This document shows positions 50,351-61,339 of a DNA stretch of 64,000 nucleotides, in pieces. The notes beneath the pieces were generated by a model, which did no database searches, was not told where the DNA came from, and saw only the letters and a list, made by a program, of their open reading frames with translations. Within the stretch, counting starts at the first letter, position 1. Every line of letters begins with the position of its first letter. The stretch spans positions 310,001-374,000 of the forward strand of contig JAOCZO010000004.1 of the NCBI GenBank assembly GCA_026413255.1, given 5' to 3'. This stretch comes from Fereydounia khargensis (Eukaryota > Basidiomycota > Ustilaginomycetes > Urocystidales > Fereydouniaceae). A program made the translations under genes and the position numbers.

Positions 50351-51130
50351 ATGATTGCCCAACGTATCCTTCGTTCTGCTCGCCCCGCCCTTCGATCGGC
50401 GACCGTCGCTGGCAGCGTGCCACGAAGCGTCGCCGCTCGCCGAACTTATGCCAGCGGACCTACTGAGGGATTCAAGCCCGGCAGTGACACTCCATGGATC
50501 GTCGCCTCCGTCCTCGGATTTGGTGGCCTCTTCTTCTACGTCACTTCGCCTGGTAGCAAGAAAGGTGGTCATGGCCATGGTCATGGCCACGACGATGGTC
50601 ACGCCAGCGAGAAGGAAGAGTCTCACGACGAGCCTGAGGAGGCCCCTGAGCCTCCCAAGGAGCCCAAGGAGCTCCCAGACGGTAGCATCGAGCACCCCGA
50701 GGGATTCATCGAGGTAAAGCGACCCGAGATCAGGGACGATGCCCCGGAAGGTGACAAGGTGAGTTCAACTTCCTTCTTACCTCGTCAAAGAGAAAATCTG
50801 ACCATCTTTCTCCTCCTCGATTCAACAGTTCCTGCACGAGAGGAAGATTCCTGATGAGCACGCTGTTGAGAAGCAGTCTCAGTCCAAGAAGGAGCGAAGT
50901 CTTCCTGTGGATGACACCACCTTCAAGCACGGCGTTGCTGCCGCCAAGGACGGTAACCACATCTCGGACCCTAAGAAGGTGGTGGAAAGGTAAGTCTTCG
51001 GGTTTCGCTCTATCGGCCCTGCTCCTTGCCGGAATCGCAGACAATCCTGACAAGTTTCTCCATCTTGCCTTTACCCGCCAACAGTGCCAAGGCTGCCAAG
51101 GAGGAGAAGTACGCCGCCAAGGACAACTAA
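50351..51130 (+). CDS. Mitochondrial single-span membrane protein, His-rich
   Basis: Three exons: 50351-50758, 50829-50989 and 51085-51130 (introns 70 and 95 nt), 204 aa. The N-terminus (MIAQRILRSARPALRSATVAG...RSVAARRTYAS) is a textbook mitochondrial presequence. One hydrophobic helix follows at about residues 48-66 (PWIVASVLGFGGLFFYVT), then a GHGHGHGHDDGH stretch (about 73-84), an acidic Pro/Glu region with many PEEAPEPP-like turns, and a Lys-rich C-terminus (KAAKEEKYAAKDN). The order suggests an inner-membrane protein with a long charged soluble tail. I do not recognise the family; the His cluster could bind a metal, which is inference. Biased codons suggest good expression. Confidence 0.82.
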
Positions 51131-51829
51131 ATCATGCTCCAGCACAACCGTCATTCCTGTCTCTTTGCAATCAATCTCGGCTTGTTACCTTACCAACAGC
51201 AAATGACTGTCGTTTTCATCTAATCATTCGCGGCCATGCGCGACCCTTGAGGCTGGATTGCCCCGAGAGCTCATCTGAACGGACGAGACATGGATTGCTT
51301 GTCACCCAGAGATTCCTAGGTGTCAGAAAGACCTGTTTATCTGCGAATGGCTTTTGCATTGAATACTGACTCCTCCCCGGCCCGATGATAGGAGCTTGGG
51401 ATACTCGAAACTAACTCCTCAGCAATACATTGGCAGAGTAGCTGTCCAGACGCTGTCAGGCAGGTCGCAGGTCGCAAGCCATGGATCTTATCCCCTCTGT
51501 CGGTCCATTTGGCGCAATGCGGCAGCCACAGCTCTCACAAGGCGGTCAAAGTCTTCGCCAGACTCGATCACAGTACCGGCGACGTGTTGATCTCCAACGT
51601 GGGCGGTGTTCTGCCTTCTCTCTTCATTTCCTGCCCTCGCTGCGACAGAAACGTGAGCCCGCTCGCTCTTGGCAGCTTCCTGGATACAGCACAGCAGGCT
51701 GATTACATCGCCTTCATCGTCTTGAGCGGATTGCCTTGATAAGAAGGATGATTGCGATCTTTGATCTGCAGGGCAGTGCCGAAGGTGGTCAGCATCTGAA
51801 TAATAGCTTGTCTTCCTGCATTCCAGTGA
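51131..51829. other. Convergent intergenic region
   Basis: Between the mitochondrial protein gene (+) and the RRM gene (-). Small + strand open frames at 51481-51739 show a CPRC pair but no domain; I do not call a gene. Confidence 0.5.
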
Positions 51830-54800
51830 TCACCACTGACCTTCGTTCTGAAAAGTTGCTAGGCGATCCAAGACGGCCATGCCAAATCCATCCTGGTCCA
51901 GGGACCTCGCCAGATGCGACCCTTGCCGATGCTTCTCTGAGAATCTTTCCCATGCAATGGTGGATCTTGCTGCAAGACCTGATACTCGACCCTGATCGAC
52001 TGGCGTTTCCGGCGTGGGGAATCGACGAACATCCGATACACTCCCGGTGGGCAGATCGTATTCTCCAGGAGAGACATCCACAGATTCGGGCATGTGGTCC
52101 TCGGTTCCTGTAAGTCCTCCCCAAAACTTGCTCAGCATGTCCGAGGCGAGAACCACGTCCTGGTCCGTCGACAAGTCCTCAACGTGTTGTGACTCAAGCA
52201 GCTCTCGAGCCCTTTGTACCACTCGTAGTCTCTGAGCTACGGTAAGTGCTATTGGCAGGTGTGGCATCAGTTTTGTGGGGACATATGTGACAGATCGAGA
52301 GGTCAGCTCTACCGTTCAGACGGAATGGAACCGTGATCGTGTCACCGAGAAACTTCGACTCACCACCACAGCCAATCACAGCACCGATGAGACGGTCGAT
52401 GGCCGGCGACAAGTTCTTGAACTCGGTTCGGACGGGAATGCAAAGCGAGATCATTTCTGGACGGTGTCATTGTCAGCGACGCCAGCTGAACTCAGAACCG
52501 TGACCTGGAGCACGCTCACCTATGACACGGTCAAAGAGAATGTCGCGCTGATCCGAGGATAGGAAGCTCGGCGAGCATTGGATCAAGCTCGTCATATACT
52601 CGATCGGCTTGACGTATCCTTTCAGCTGAACGGCACCGTCCCTCAACAGCGTGCTAAGGCTTTGAAGCTGTCGGCCAGTGAAGAAGACAGTCTCTCCCGA
52701 GTCGGGATATCTGCTGTCGCGGGTCATCTTTCTCATGGGGAAAACCTTTCGCGCAAAGCAAAAGCCTCGTCAGATCCGTTCAGGCGAAGATCACTCGAAC
52801 AGATGCGAAACTCACATCATTGAGCAGCTCATCCTGGCTCGACATAACAAGACTGACAGGCCTTCCACAAAGGCGATGATTCTGCTCAGAATTTGAGGTC
52901 AGCTCCGTGATCGACGTTTGGGCTGAGCCCCCATTCGCAAAGGATACGGTGGATCCAACTCACCTGGCGTTGGCGGATCAGTTTCCTCGCCGCCTCTTTG
53001 CTTCTGCATTCAATAAAGCAAGCATTTGCTGTCTTTCCTGTCTTAAATCTAAGCGCTCAAAAAGCTCAAAGGTCAGGATGTAGCTCGAGACACTGGAAAA
53101 GATGAACTCCTGAATCGTGCAGCTCACTCAATGGGAATGTGAATCGGCTGTGACCTTTCGCTTTTAGGAGGGAGCAACTCGTCCGCGTCCGGTATCCATG
53201 CTCGAATCTCCTCATAACCTGCAGACCATGGAATCTTTTGAAAACGTAAATGTCAGCAAAAAACCCTACAAGTGTGTTCCAAATCACTCGAAAGACTCAC
53301 GTTGTCGATCCTAACCACAGATGTCACAACGTCCCCAGGCGACATCATCGGGCTACCGTCATGACGGGAAGCGTGTGTAAGAGCTGTGTCCCAAAGCACC
53401 GAAATCGGGCAGACCCACCGAACTGCGCTGTATCGATTTTGATTTTGAAAACCCACGCACCTGATTCCATTTTGCTTGATCGCCGTTGGGCCGACCTCGC
53501 GAGTGAATAGGAGCCTAGGCTCCTCCAAAGTTTTGCTTGCATCCACCCGTGAGGGATTGGACGGAGTGGCAGCCTGGAGACTGATACTCTCAACGGGAGT
53601 CTGGCAATTACCACATACGTGCCGCCGCGGAGGGGACGTTGAAACCTGATTGATGCCAGATGAGCAGCACATGGCGCAGGCCAGATGCTCACAAGGATGC
53701 AGGACTGTCAGTCGCGCTGCGAACGATCCACAAAGCTGACAGAGCTGTCCTGCGGACTGTTGGCGCGAACGTTTACGCGGAGAAAGTGGCTTGAAATCTT
53801 CCATGAGCTCTTCGAAACCATTTGGAAGCCCTTTGAGAAGCGAGCTTTGATAACCTGAGTCAAAGTCACTCTCAGCGACCTGACTATACTCCTCGGTAAG
53901 AGACTGAAACTCATGGCTCTCCGGTGTGGCTTGTCCCGGATTGACCGGGGTCTGAGCCCGAAGACTATCAGGGCTCCCATCACTGATCGTTTTTCTGCGA
54001 GAGAGAGTACGCCTGTCAAAAACAAGGCCTTCTTCATCCTCTTTGTCCGTCTGTAAGGAAAGAAACAATCTCGGGCGATCTTCCGTTTCGAGCAAATCGG
54101 CGGATGTCGACCTATGATCAAAGCTTTGACTCTGCCTCGAAGTTGTCAGAAAGGAAGTCGAGTATGAGGGCATCCCAACGATGGTGTTCGACTTGGGACG
54201 TCGAAAGGTTGGAATCGGCGAATTCAAGACCCTAAAAGGCGATGGCATGTTTCTGTTAAGGCCGTTGATCCTGTTCTGACCCAGACTGTCTTTCCGAGAA
54301 GAGGGTGAGCCGCTCGGCATTTCGGCCTCAAAAGGCTCGACTGAGACAGGCCTTTTGATTCTCCATTCCGGTGTAGACTTTTCCTTGACTTCGCTTGAGA
54401 ATGACGTCTCTGGCGTGGTCAAATAGGTGCGGTCGAAACTCATCGAAGGCTGCGTGATATCAACCTCTGACACATGGTCGTTGAAGGAGTCCATGCTCGA
54501 ATCGGCTTTGATTCCAGGAAGAATATTAGTTCAACCTGTCTTGATTGACACATTTACATCGTGTGGACACACATACCTTTGGAAATCGATCCAAAATCAG
54601 GGACGGGCGACTTAGGCCTTGGGCGGCGTGGAGTGGACGTGACTGGCATCCCTGTGCCAAGATTGTGGCGAAGCTCTAAAACTTCTCTGCGCTCGAATGG
54701 TAGACTTTCTTTCAGACTGAATGTGCTGGTAGAATGTTTTGAGTCTTGAAAGCTGATGAAGTCAAGCCTTTTTTGACGCTGGTTCGCTTCACTTGAAGCA

Positions 54801-55439
54801 TCGCGAAAGCTGGACACGGATGTAGCACGAAGCCTGGAAGGTAGTGCCTTCTGATTGAAGCTCGAATGAGGTGAAGGCGAGACAGGAGGAGAGCTGCCGT
54901 TCAATCCGTTCAGATTACCCTGGGGATCGAGAAGCCGGATGGAAGCTGGTTTGCGCCATCGATCTGAATTTTGATTGCTTTGAGGATGTTTTTGTTCCAC
55001 GGCCGCATTGTGTTGCTGTTCTTGGCCATCTTCGCCTATAGAGGCGGCTGCACGAGCAACGCCCGAGTTTGGTTTGAGGTTAAGGTAGGTCTCTGTATAA
55101 ACAGTCAATGATGATTCCAAGTAGCAATGACCTGATTAGCAGAGCAATATTGAGATGAGATGAGGATGGCTGCTTTGCATGCTTACTCGATACCAATAGA
55201 TCCTCTCGCGCAATCAAAACAGATCGGGTGATTTGGGCCTCGCTCTTGCGTCTCTGCCTCGCTGCCAAGAGCTCATCCGAGTTTGGTGAGACGAATGCTG
55301 TTTTCAAGTCTGGATCATCCAGTTCGTGTTGAGTCGTCTTATTGACTGGAGTTGAAGGGCGTAGTAGGGCGATGATCGGCGAGTCGTCGCCACCGCGATG
55401 CTCCACGGTCGGTTCCATATCTCTCTCTGTGACTTGCAT
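51830..55439 (-). CDS. RRM RNA-binding protein with Cys-rich finger
   Basis: Ten exons on the minus strand: 55439-55187, 55092-54577, 54505-53461, 53352-53301, 53234-53128, 53048-52964, 52881-52816, 52745-52520, 52456-52364 and 52248-51830; 953 aa. The first 500 residues are Ser/Pro-rich and disordered. A finger follows at about 511-560 with CQLC, HPCEHLACAMCC and CGNC pairs, RING-like in spacing. An RRM is rebuilt only by joining small exons: VVTSVVRIDN|IPWSAGYEEIRAWIPDADELL, IHIPIE|FKTGKTANACFIECRSKEAARKLIRQRQ|NHRLCGRPVSLVMSSQDELLNDVFP. These match a fungal RRM group with IPW, HIPIDxxTGKT, FIE and LxGRxVxV motifs. The C-terminal 250 residues are unassigned. The intron 53353-53460 is in frame, so it may be retained. 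Start may also be the ATG at 55418. Confidence 0.8.
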
Positions 55440-57033
55440 GTGTCGTCGTTGGAAGAACAATGGAGGAGAAGCTGTGCGTCATTAGTAATTCAGACCGAAT
55501 GAGCAAGGAAAACAAAGCGACGAGCTTACATTATGGGAAGTATGCGTATTGGTCGTGTTTGAGAACCCTAATGTCGAGGAGAGGCAGGAGAATACGAAAG
55601 CGCCTCAACTCACCGCCCCGCGACAGCGGTTGTCAACCGGAGGTCTCACAACTCAGCCTGGTAAGCCGATTGGATCTGCCTTGGTAGGGGAAGGTGCAGA
55701 ATCTCGAGATTACACCGTATCGACCGCTCGAATATGGAAGAGTACGGGAGGAAAAGAGAAAGCTGTCTTACTGTATGTCTATGAGGGAAGGTGAGAGGGA
55801 GTGCGCCGGGTTGACGATGCTAGAAGACGTAAGCAGGGCTAAGACGGATGGTTGCTCGTCTTTTATTTAGCCAAGGACAGAGAAGGAAGCTGAGTGGGAA
55901 GCATTCAGAGCTTCCACGAGACGCAGAAAGGATTGGCGGTGCTTCGCTGCAATGGCCTTGAAACTTGAGGCGGAGCATTTGGGTGGCATTGGCAAGCATA
56001 GGAAGTCTAGGCTCGATGCTCGCATGCTTGCGTTTGGGTTGTTGCTTCAGCTAAAGCTTGGCGGCAAGGAGTCAGGTCCAAAGAGACTGAGTTGTTCCTG
56101 CACGCGCCACTGGCCAGACGCTCTCCCTAGCAACGTTTCTCACACCAATCGTTACGACCGTGATTCGGCAAGCTTCTCCTGGCATGGCTGCTGATGGCAA
56201 GGTTTTTGGCTTTTGCCTTTTGACGTACTGTACAGTCTATGCTTGCAACAGCGGAGCACATGTGTGTGTGGGTGCGTACTGTGGCTCAATCACAATTTGT
56301 CGTGTCTGTCGGAGCCAGAGTCTATGGTGCGGCACGCCGGCAGCTCGACGGTCGCAAGAAGGGTAGTCAGTTGCTGGCCGACTTACAGTAGTGTGCCTTG
56401 ACTGGATTCGAAGTCAAAAAGAAAAAAAAAGGGGACAGTTCCAAAATGGCGAGACCCAGCCACACTGTCAACAGTACTGTACTGTACAGTACAGTACAGT
56501 ACTGTAATCGACCCGTGACGACACGCAGCGCTGGGCCCTTGGAGCGCATACTGTAACAGCAAATCAGTCTGGAAAGGCTCCGCACTGACCACAAAGTCAC
56601 TCAAGAAGGAACTGAGGCGAGATGGCGGCCTCGGAATCCCTCTTGAAGCAGAACTATAAAATTCAGAGCAAAAAGGGCGAGAGTGTGACCTGACGACGGA
56701 GGGCAGGGGAAAGGCAGGGAGAACCTTGGCAATCGGGATGTCCGCTAATGAGCATTCACTGTGCTGTGCAGGCGACGAGAGGTCCAGTCTACCCCTGTCT
56801 CTGCTTTCTGCCAACTGTACGTCAAGCTTATGGCCCGGTTGGCACATCTCCTGCATATGGCGTCATGCGCCGTCCCGACCCGACAAGGATGGCTACGAGC
56901 CAAAGCAATCGATGCATACAGTGAACTACAACAGTATAACGTTTAAAATTCTTGGCCACCCTCTTGGGACCAGAACGATCTTGTTGCTTGGAGGCTACAG
57001 TGGTGGATCCCCGCAAGGGACCGATGAGGGGTA
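55440..57033. other. Intergenic region with large palindrome
   Basis: Lies upstream of the RRM gene and downstream of cyclin L, both minus strand. No gene seen in open frames up to 157 codons. Holds a GTACTGTACAG motif at 56225-56236 and the 35-base palindrome at 56471-56505. Confidence 0.55.
56471..56505. repeat. Near-perfect 35-base palindrome of ACAGTAC units
   Basis: ACAGTACTGTACTGTAC followed by one base and the reverse complement of the same 17 bases. It is the largest of three such runs in the window and could extrude as a cruciform or fold as a hairpin RNA. Confidence 0.8.
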
Positions 57034-58322
57034 TCAATGGGGAGTAGGTGGTTGGCTAGGCTCTGCGTGGGCTGCAAGCCATCGACGCATGTCGGCCTTG
57101 TCGAGCATGTCGCTCAGGCCGCCCGCGTCTTGTTGGATCGCTGCAACAGGGCCGTCACAGTGATACAATCGAAGAATATGCGAGCAGACCGATCGTATCT
57201 CGTGGCGGTCAACGTCAAATAGGAGCCACCAGGGCTTGGGAAGAAGCGGAAGTGCAAGAGGTGGTACGCACGTTTGTGCTGTGAGATAGATGACGGAGCA
57301 AGCGATCACGTGGGGTGGGAAGAGACAGTAGACCGGCGTCTGAAGGCTGTAACGAGTGAGATGAACGGGAGAGAAAGATTCGCTTCAGCAAGGTGCAACG
57401 ACAATTGGCAAAAGCAACTAGCTCAACCCTACTGAGAACTCACGCATCGTTGAGAAAGCTCCAAGCTCTCTGAGCGAATCCCATTTGTCGTGTCCCAGGT
57501 TTTTGAGGGAGGATGGCCGGCTGTCCAGATGACTCGAAAGTCCGCGTGTCGCCCGTAGAGTCCGGTTCAGCCGGAGCTGGATCGTTCTCGCTCTCAGATT
57601 CGACTTGAATTTGAGCATCGGCAAGTCCGAGTAGCTGGAGATAATTGACCATGGTAGCATATGGCAAATTGACTTGGACGTTGAAGCCGAGCCGCTTAAG
57701 GATCTGCATCTCGGCGACTACCAAATTGTCCTTCATGTCGTAGAACGTTTGTGCATAGTAAGCTTGGGGCTCATATCGGAACTCTGAGCTCGTCGCTGGA
57801 GGAGACCACAGAGAGTGATGGCCCGGTGCTGCCGGATTGGCGCGAGAGCAGTGAAGGTCACGCTGGATGACATAGTCGAAAACGTTGAGAAGGTTGCGGA
57901 GTCGGGTTGGTGTTTCTTCGAGCTTGGTAGAGAGGAAGAGCGCGCCCATGCAAATGTCCTGGGGCGGGGGATCGTGGGGAGAGTAAGCGTTAATGGGCTG
58001 TGCACGACAGACACATACTGATGCAGATGGAAACTTGCTTTGGACGAGAAATGCTTCATAGAGGAAACAAACCAGAAGCGCTGGAAGAGGACCTGGGCGG
58101 TTGCCATGGTGCGCTGTGGGCTGATTGTGTGCCAGGGATCAGAGTGTGGTTTAGATTCAGGGAGAGAGGAGATTGTACGCACAGATCGAGGAGGATGCCA
58201 GCCTGCTGTATGAGCTGACAGCCATATGTACGGAGCTGGTATTCAAGCTGCTGCGGAACTCCATCCTTCCTTGAGGGCGAGTGGACGAGGTCGCTCTCGT
58301 TGGCCAGCGTATTAAGCAACAT
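57034..58322 (-). CDS. Cyclin L-type cyclin
   Basis: Partner of the Cdk11-type kinase in transcription and pre-mRNA splicing. Four exons: 58322-58183, 58120-58039, 57958-57444 and 57346-57034; 349 aa. The start MLLNTLANESDLVHSPSRKDGV and EYQLRTYGCQLIQQAGILLDL|PQRTMATAQVLFQRFWFVSSMKHF match cyclin L (TPSxxDG, QxAGILLxLPQ, MATxQVLFxRF). Exon 3 starts with DICMGALFLSTKLEETPTRLRNLLNVFDYV. ALQTPVYCLFPPHVIACSVIYLTA and PKPWWLLFDVDRHEIRSVC form the second fold. The second intron (57959-58038) uses a GC donor, AAA|GCAAGT, with a TTAAC branch and CCCCAG acceptor; that choice gives the family spacing SMKHFxxxDIxMGALF exactly, whereas GT donors nearby do not. An insert of about 40 residues in exon 3 is Ser/Pro-rich. 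Confidence 0.88.
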
Positions 58323-58509
58323 GCTGCGAGCTTGGTGTCCCTGTTCTCTGCAGTCCCAGCTCAGGCCATCTTTGGTTGACGTCGCAGATGAAAGTCTATG
58401 TGACGGAGGAGGCGACTCGCAGGTGATGACAGTTTTGGTTCAGGGAAGCGTTGCAGCTGCCCTTCGCCTTTCTCCACTTGGATATGCAAAATGCAGGAAA
58501 CAAAAAAAA

Positions 58510-58566
58510 GCAAGCAGGCAGGCAGAAAGCAGACAGGCAGACAGACAAGCAGACAAGCAGACAGGC
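58510..58566. repeat. GCAGACAG-type tandem repeat
   Basis: Imperfect tandem units of GCAGGCAG, GACAGGCA and ACAAGCAG. Non-coding, in the cyclin L leader region. Confidence 0.7.
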
Positions 58567-58662
58567 GGCCAGCCCCGCGGGCGTCACAAGCAAGTCGCGT
58601 TTTGTCTGGCGGGCCTCAGCCTCGGATCCACAGGATGTGTGAGTGTGGTTGTAACACGGATA

Positions 58663-58689
58663 CTGCTGCTGCTGCTGCTGCTGCTGCTG
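58663..58689. repeat. (CTG)9 trinucleotide repeat
   Basis: Nine perfect CTG units (CAG on the other strand). Open frames across it read Leu, Ala or Gln runs but none has other gene features. Confidence 0.85.
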
Positions 58690-58905
58690 GAACTGGCTCA
58701 AGACTTCGTGTTGATCTTTCCAGGCGTCACAGCGATTCCGCTCTCTTTCTGTTAAGCAACCATCCACTCATACTCCGACTTTCCACTTCCCATCATTCCT
58801 CGTCCTCATCGGTATCAATAATCAGTCTAACCATCTCCTCGGCTTTCCCGTCCCGACCATAATCCTCCATGCCGATCAGCAATTGAGTGCAGCAGTACCT
58901 CTAGC

Positions 58906-58913
58906 TATATAAG
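58906..58913 (+). promoter_or_regulatory. Candidate TATA box of the coiled-coil gene
   Basis: TATATAAG about 120 bases before the ATG at 59033, a usual distance for a fungal core promoter. Confidence 0.5.
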
Positions 58914-59032
58914 CCTTCCTGGCGCGCTAATATCTACCCAGATCCATGCGCTGAGGACTCGCTGCGCCTGCAAACTTTCTTACATCCAAATCTTCGCAGC
59001 TCTTGGATGGCTATCGGCCTCCCTGTCCCATC

Positions 59033-61049
59033 ATGGCAAACCCTCAACCAGGGTCCGCCAAACGAAGGGTGAGCACTCTTCACGAGCCAGACTCCTCATG
59101 CGCCAGACCTTTTCACTGACGAGATGCTTCTTCCTCACCCCTTCGTCCTCTTCCTCGCTCTTCCCCAGGTGATGGGACGCATGGACATTGGTGGCTCAGA
59201 GTCCCACACTTCCACACCCACCACGACCCGTCCTCGCATTGTGCGTGCACAACATAGCGCGTCGTCCTCGTTGAGTTTTGCCACACCTCCAAGCCAAGCC
59301 TCTCGTCCGTCCACAGCCACGACCGGTCGTGCCAAGGTAGACATGTCTGCGCTGGTTGGATCGCCCACCATGTCGCCTCCGCTCGCTCGCCACAACAGCT
59401 TTGCCTCCCCATCCACTTTCAGTGCCACTCCACTTCGCGCCGCTGCTCCGTCTCCCTCCATACGTACACCCAACGGCGCCAACACTCCCTCCCGGCCACT
59501 CAGTGCCGTTGGTGTACCCATTGCTACAGTAGCATCTCCAGATACTCGCGCTGATGTCGTCGGCGACACCTCTTTCGTCTCCCTCCGCAATCACCGAGCC
59601 AGGGGCAAGCAAGGAAGCGTCGACTTGAACGGGTATTCATCACTGCCTGGCTCTCCGATACCTCCCAACACCATCGATCTTGGGCTTCCTGCATGTTCGA
59701 CCTACCAGCGCTCACCTTTGCCCCGCAGCCAAACAAGTGCGACCCTTCGCGCACATGCGAATGTATCCTCGCCCGCACACCCTCCCACGGCGCGTGCATC
59801 CATCTCTTCAGCCAGAACCCCCACCTTGGCCAACCAATTGATTCCAAGATCATCAAGAAGCCGCAGTCCATCTCCAAGTCGCCTTGAGCCACCGAGAACG
59901 ACCACAGAACGGCTAGCCCCTCCCTATGAAGGTCCGATCTATGCAGACCACGCCGGTTCCGACTATTCGCCCGAGCAGCACGCTCTTCCTCTTCCTGAGC
60001 TATCCTCTCCGCAACTACGAAGACGCAGTTCCATGGCAAGCACATCCAGCAGCGCCGCGACTGCAGCAAATGCGCTTGAAGCCAAGGTCGGAATGTCCAT
60101 GACTATGGGCAGAAGTCACGCAAGGTCGAACAGCGCCTTGCAACGAGCTCCGATCCCTCATCCCTTATCCATGCACAATGTCGCACCTTCGTCGGCTCCA
60201 TTGTCTCCAGGTGCTACCTCGCCAACATCACGGACATCGGTCCCCCTCAGTCGAGGTAGCTTTGGCTCACAAGGTGCAACAGCAAGGGATGCTGCATTGC
60301 GCTCACCGACCTCGGAAACTTCCGGTGTCTCGACCTTAGAGCAAGCCGAGGCGGAGGAGGCTCGGCGAAATCGCAAGCTCCTGGATCTCGAAATTACCAA
60401 CAAGAGTCTCATGGCCATCAACGCAGCGCTTGAGGTCACCAAACTCAAGCAAGCACGCGAAATTCGCGACCTGAAACGCAGACTTCGAGACGGGCGAGGT
60501 CTGTCCCTGGCCCCTGGCGAAATCGGTGCCTTGGCCTCTCCAGGAGATGAGGACGACGACTACTACTTTGAAGATGCTGACGAGGGGCTCGAAGAGGATC
60601 CCGAGTTGGAAGCCGCTCATATGCGGTGCAAGAACCTGATAGACCAAATGCTGACCCGTGCCAGGACAAGCATTCTGTCAAGCTACGAGCCACCACAATC
60701 GACAGGCGGCAAAGTGCTACATCCATCTGAGCTCGAGCAGATGCAACAAGAGCAAGGGGTGACAGAGGCCGCCCCTCCATCTGAAGATCCTAGCTTCTCA
60801 CGCGACGCAGATAACAGCTTCCTCTCACGGTCCGAAACCGTTTCTTCCGCCTTTGACATTAGCTCGGCAGATGTCAGTCGCGACAGCGCCGGCGCTACTG
60901 AGACCACACCAGAGATAGCCGTCGACTCGAGTTTTGCCGCCGACCCTTCTTTCTCTGATGACCACCTCGAACCCAACGAGAAGAACGGTCATCTTGATAT
61001 CCCCACCATTTCCAGTCGCCCTTTCGGCGCTGACGTCTCCATCGACTGA
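59033..61049 (+). CDS. Coiled-coil protein of unknown function
   Basis: Two exons, 59033-59068 (MANPQPGSAKRR) and 59169-61049 (100-nt intron), 638 aa. The first 390 residues are Ser/Thr/Pro-rich and probably disordered, with many possible phosphorylation sites (SPS, TPTT). Residues about 400-455 form a coiled coil: EEARRNRKLLDLEITNKSLMAINAALEVTKLKQAREIRDLKRRL. An acidic patch (DEDDDYYFEDADEGLEEDPE) and an amphipathic helix (CKNLIDQMLTRAR) follow, then another Ser-rich tail. The pattern RKLLDLEIxNxSLxAINxxLE looks like a conserved element of uncharacterised fungal proteins, from memory and unchecked. Exon 1 is supported by a GTGAGC donor, CCCCAG acceptor, matching phase and the TATA element upstream. 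Confidence 0.82.
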
Positions 61050-61339
61050 ATCCTGCCAGACACTTCTGTTCTTTCCCTCTTTTCTAGAGTAGATTCTGTC
61101 CGCTGCTTTCTCATCGTAATCCTGTCTCATTTGTACTAGATACCATTCAACTTCTCTTGAGAATACCACCTTTTCAGCATCAAATGCTCTGTCCGACACG
61201 TTGGTCTTGGTCTCTCTAGCTAGAGTGAGGGAGGAGAAAATTGGTATTTGCATTGAACAGGATTGGTCACAGAAAGAACACCATAAGGTGTTTCCTGAGC
61301 ACAAGGGTATCACTGAGGATGGAAGGTAGAAATGAATAT
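61050..61339. other. Convergent intergenic region
   Basis: 290 bases with the 3' UTRs of the coiled-coil gene (+) and the sorting nexin gene (-). Nothing else seen. Confidence 0.55.

Larger units (their letters stand above)
58323..59032. other. Divergent promoter region with simple repeats
   Basis: Between cyclin L (-) and the coiled-coil gene (+). Contains CAGGCAGACAG-type units (58510-58566), nine CTG units (58663-58689) and a TATA element near 58906. No gene called. Confidence 0.6.

Noticed and set aside
51481-51739. Short + strand frame with a CPRC motif
   Set aside because: A single Cys pair is not enough. No splice partner gave a recognisable protein, and the region is the shared 3' end of two genes.
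58501-58690. Possible CRISPR-like or satellite array from the GCAGACAG and CTG units
   Set aside because: Units are short, imperfect and directly adjacent without spacers; these are ordinary microsatellites.
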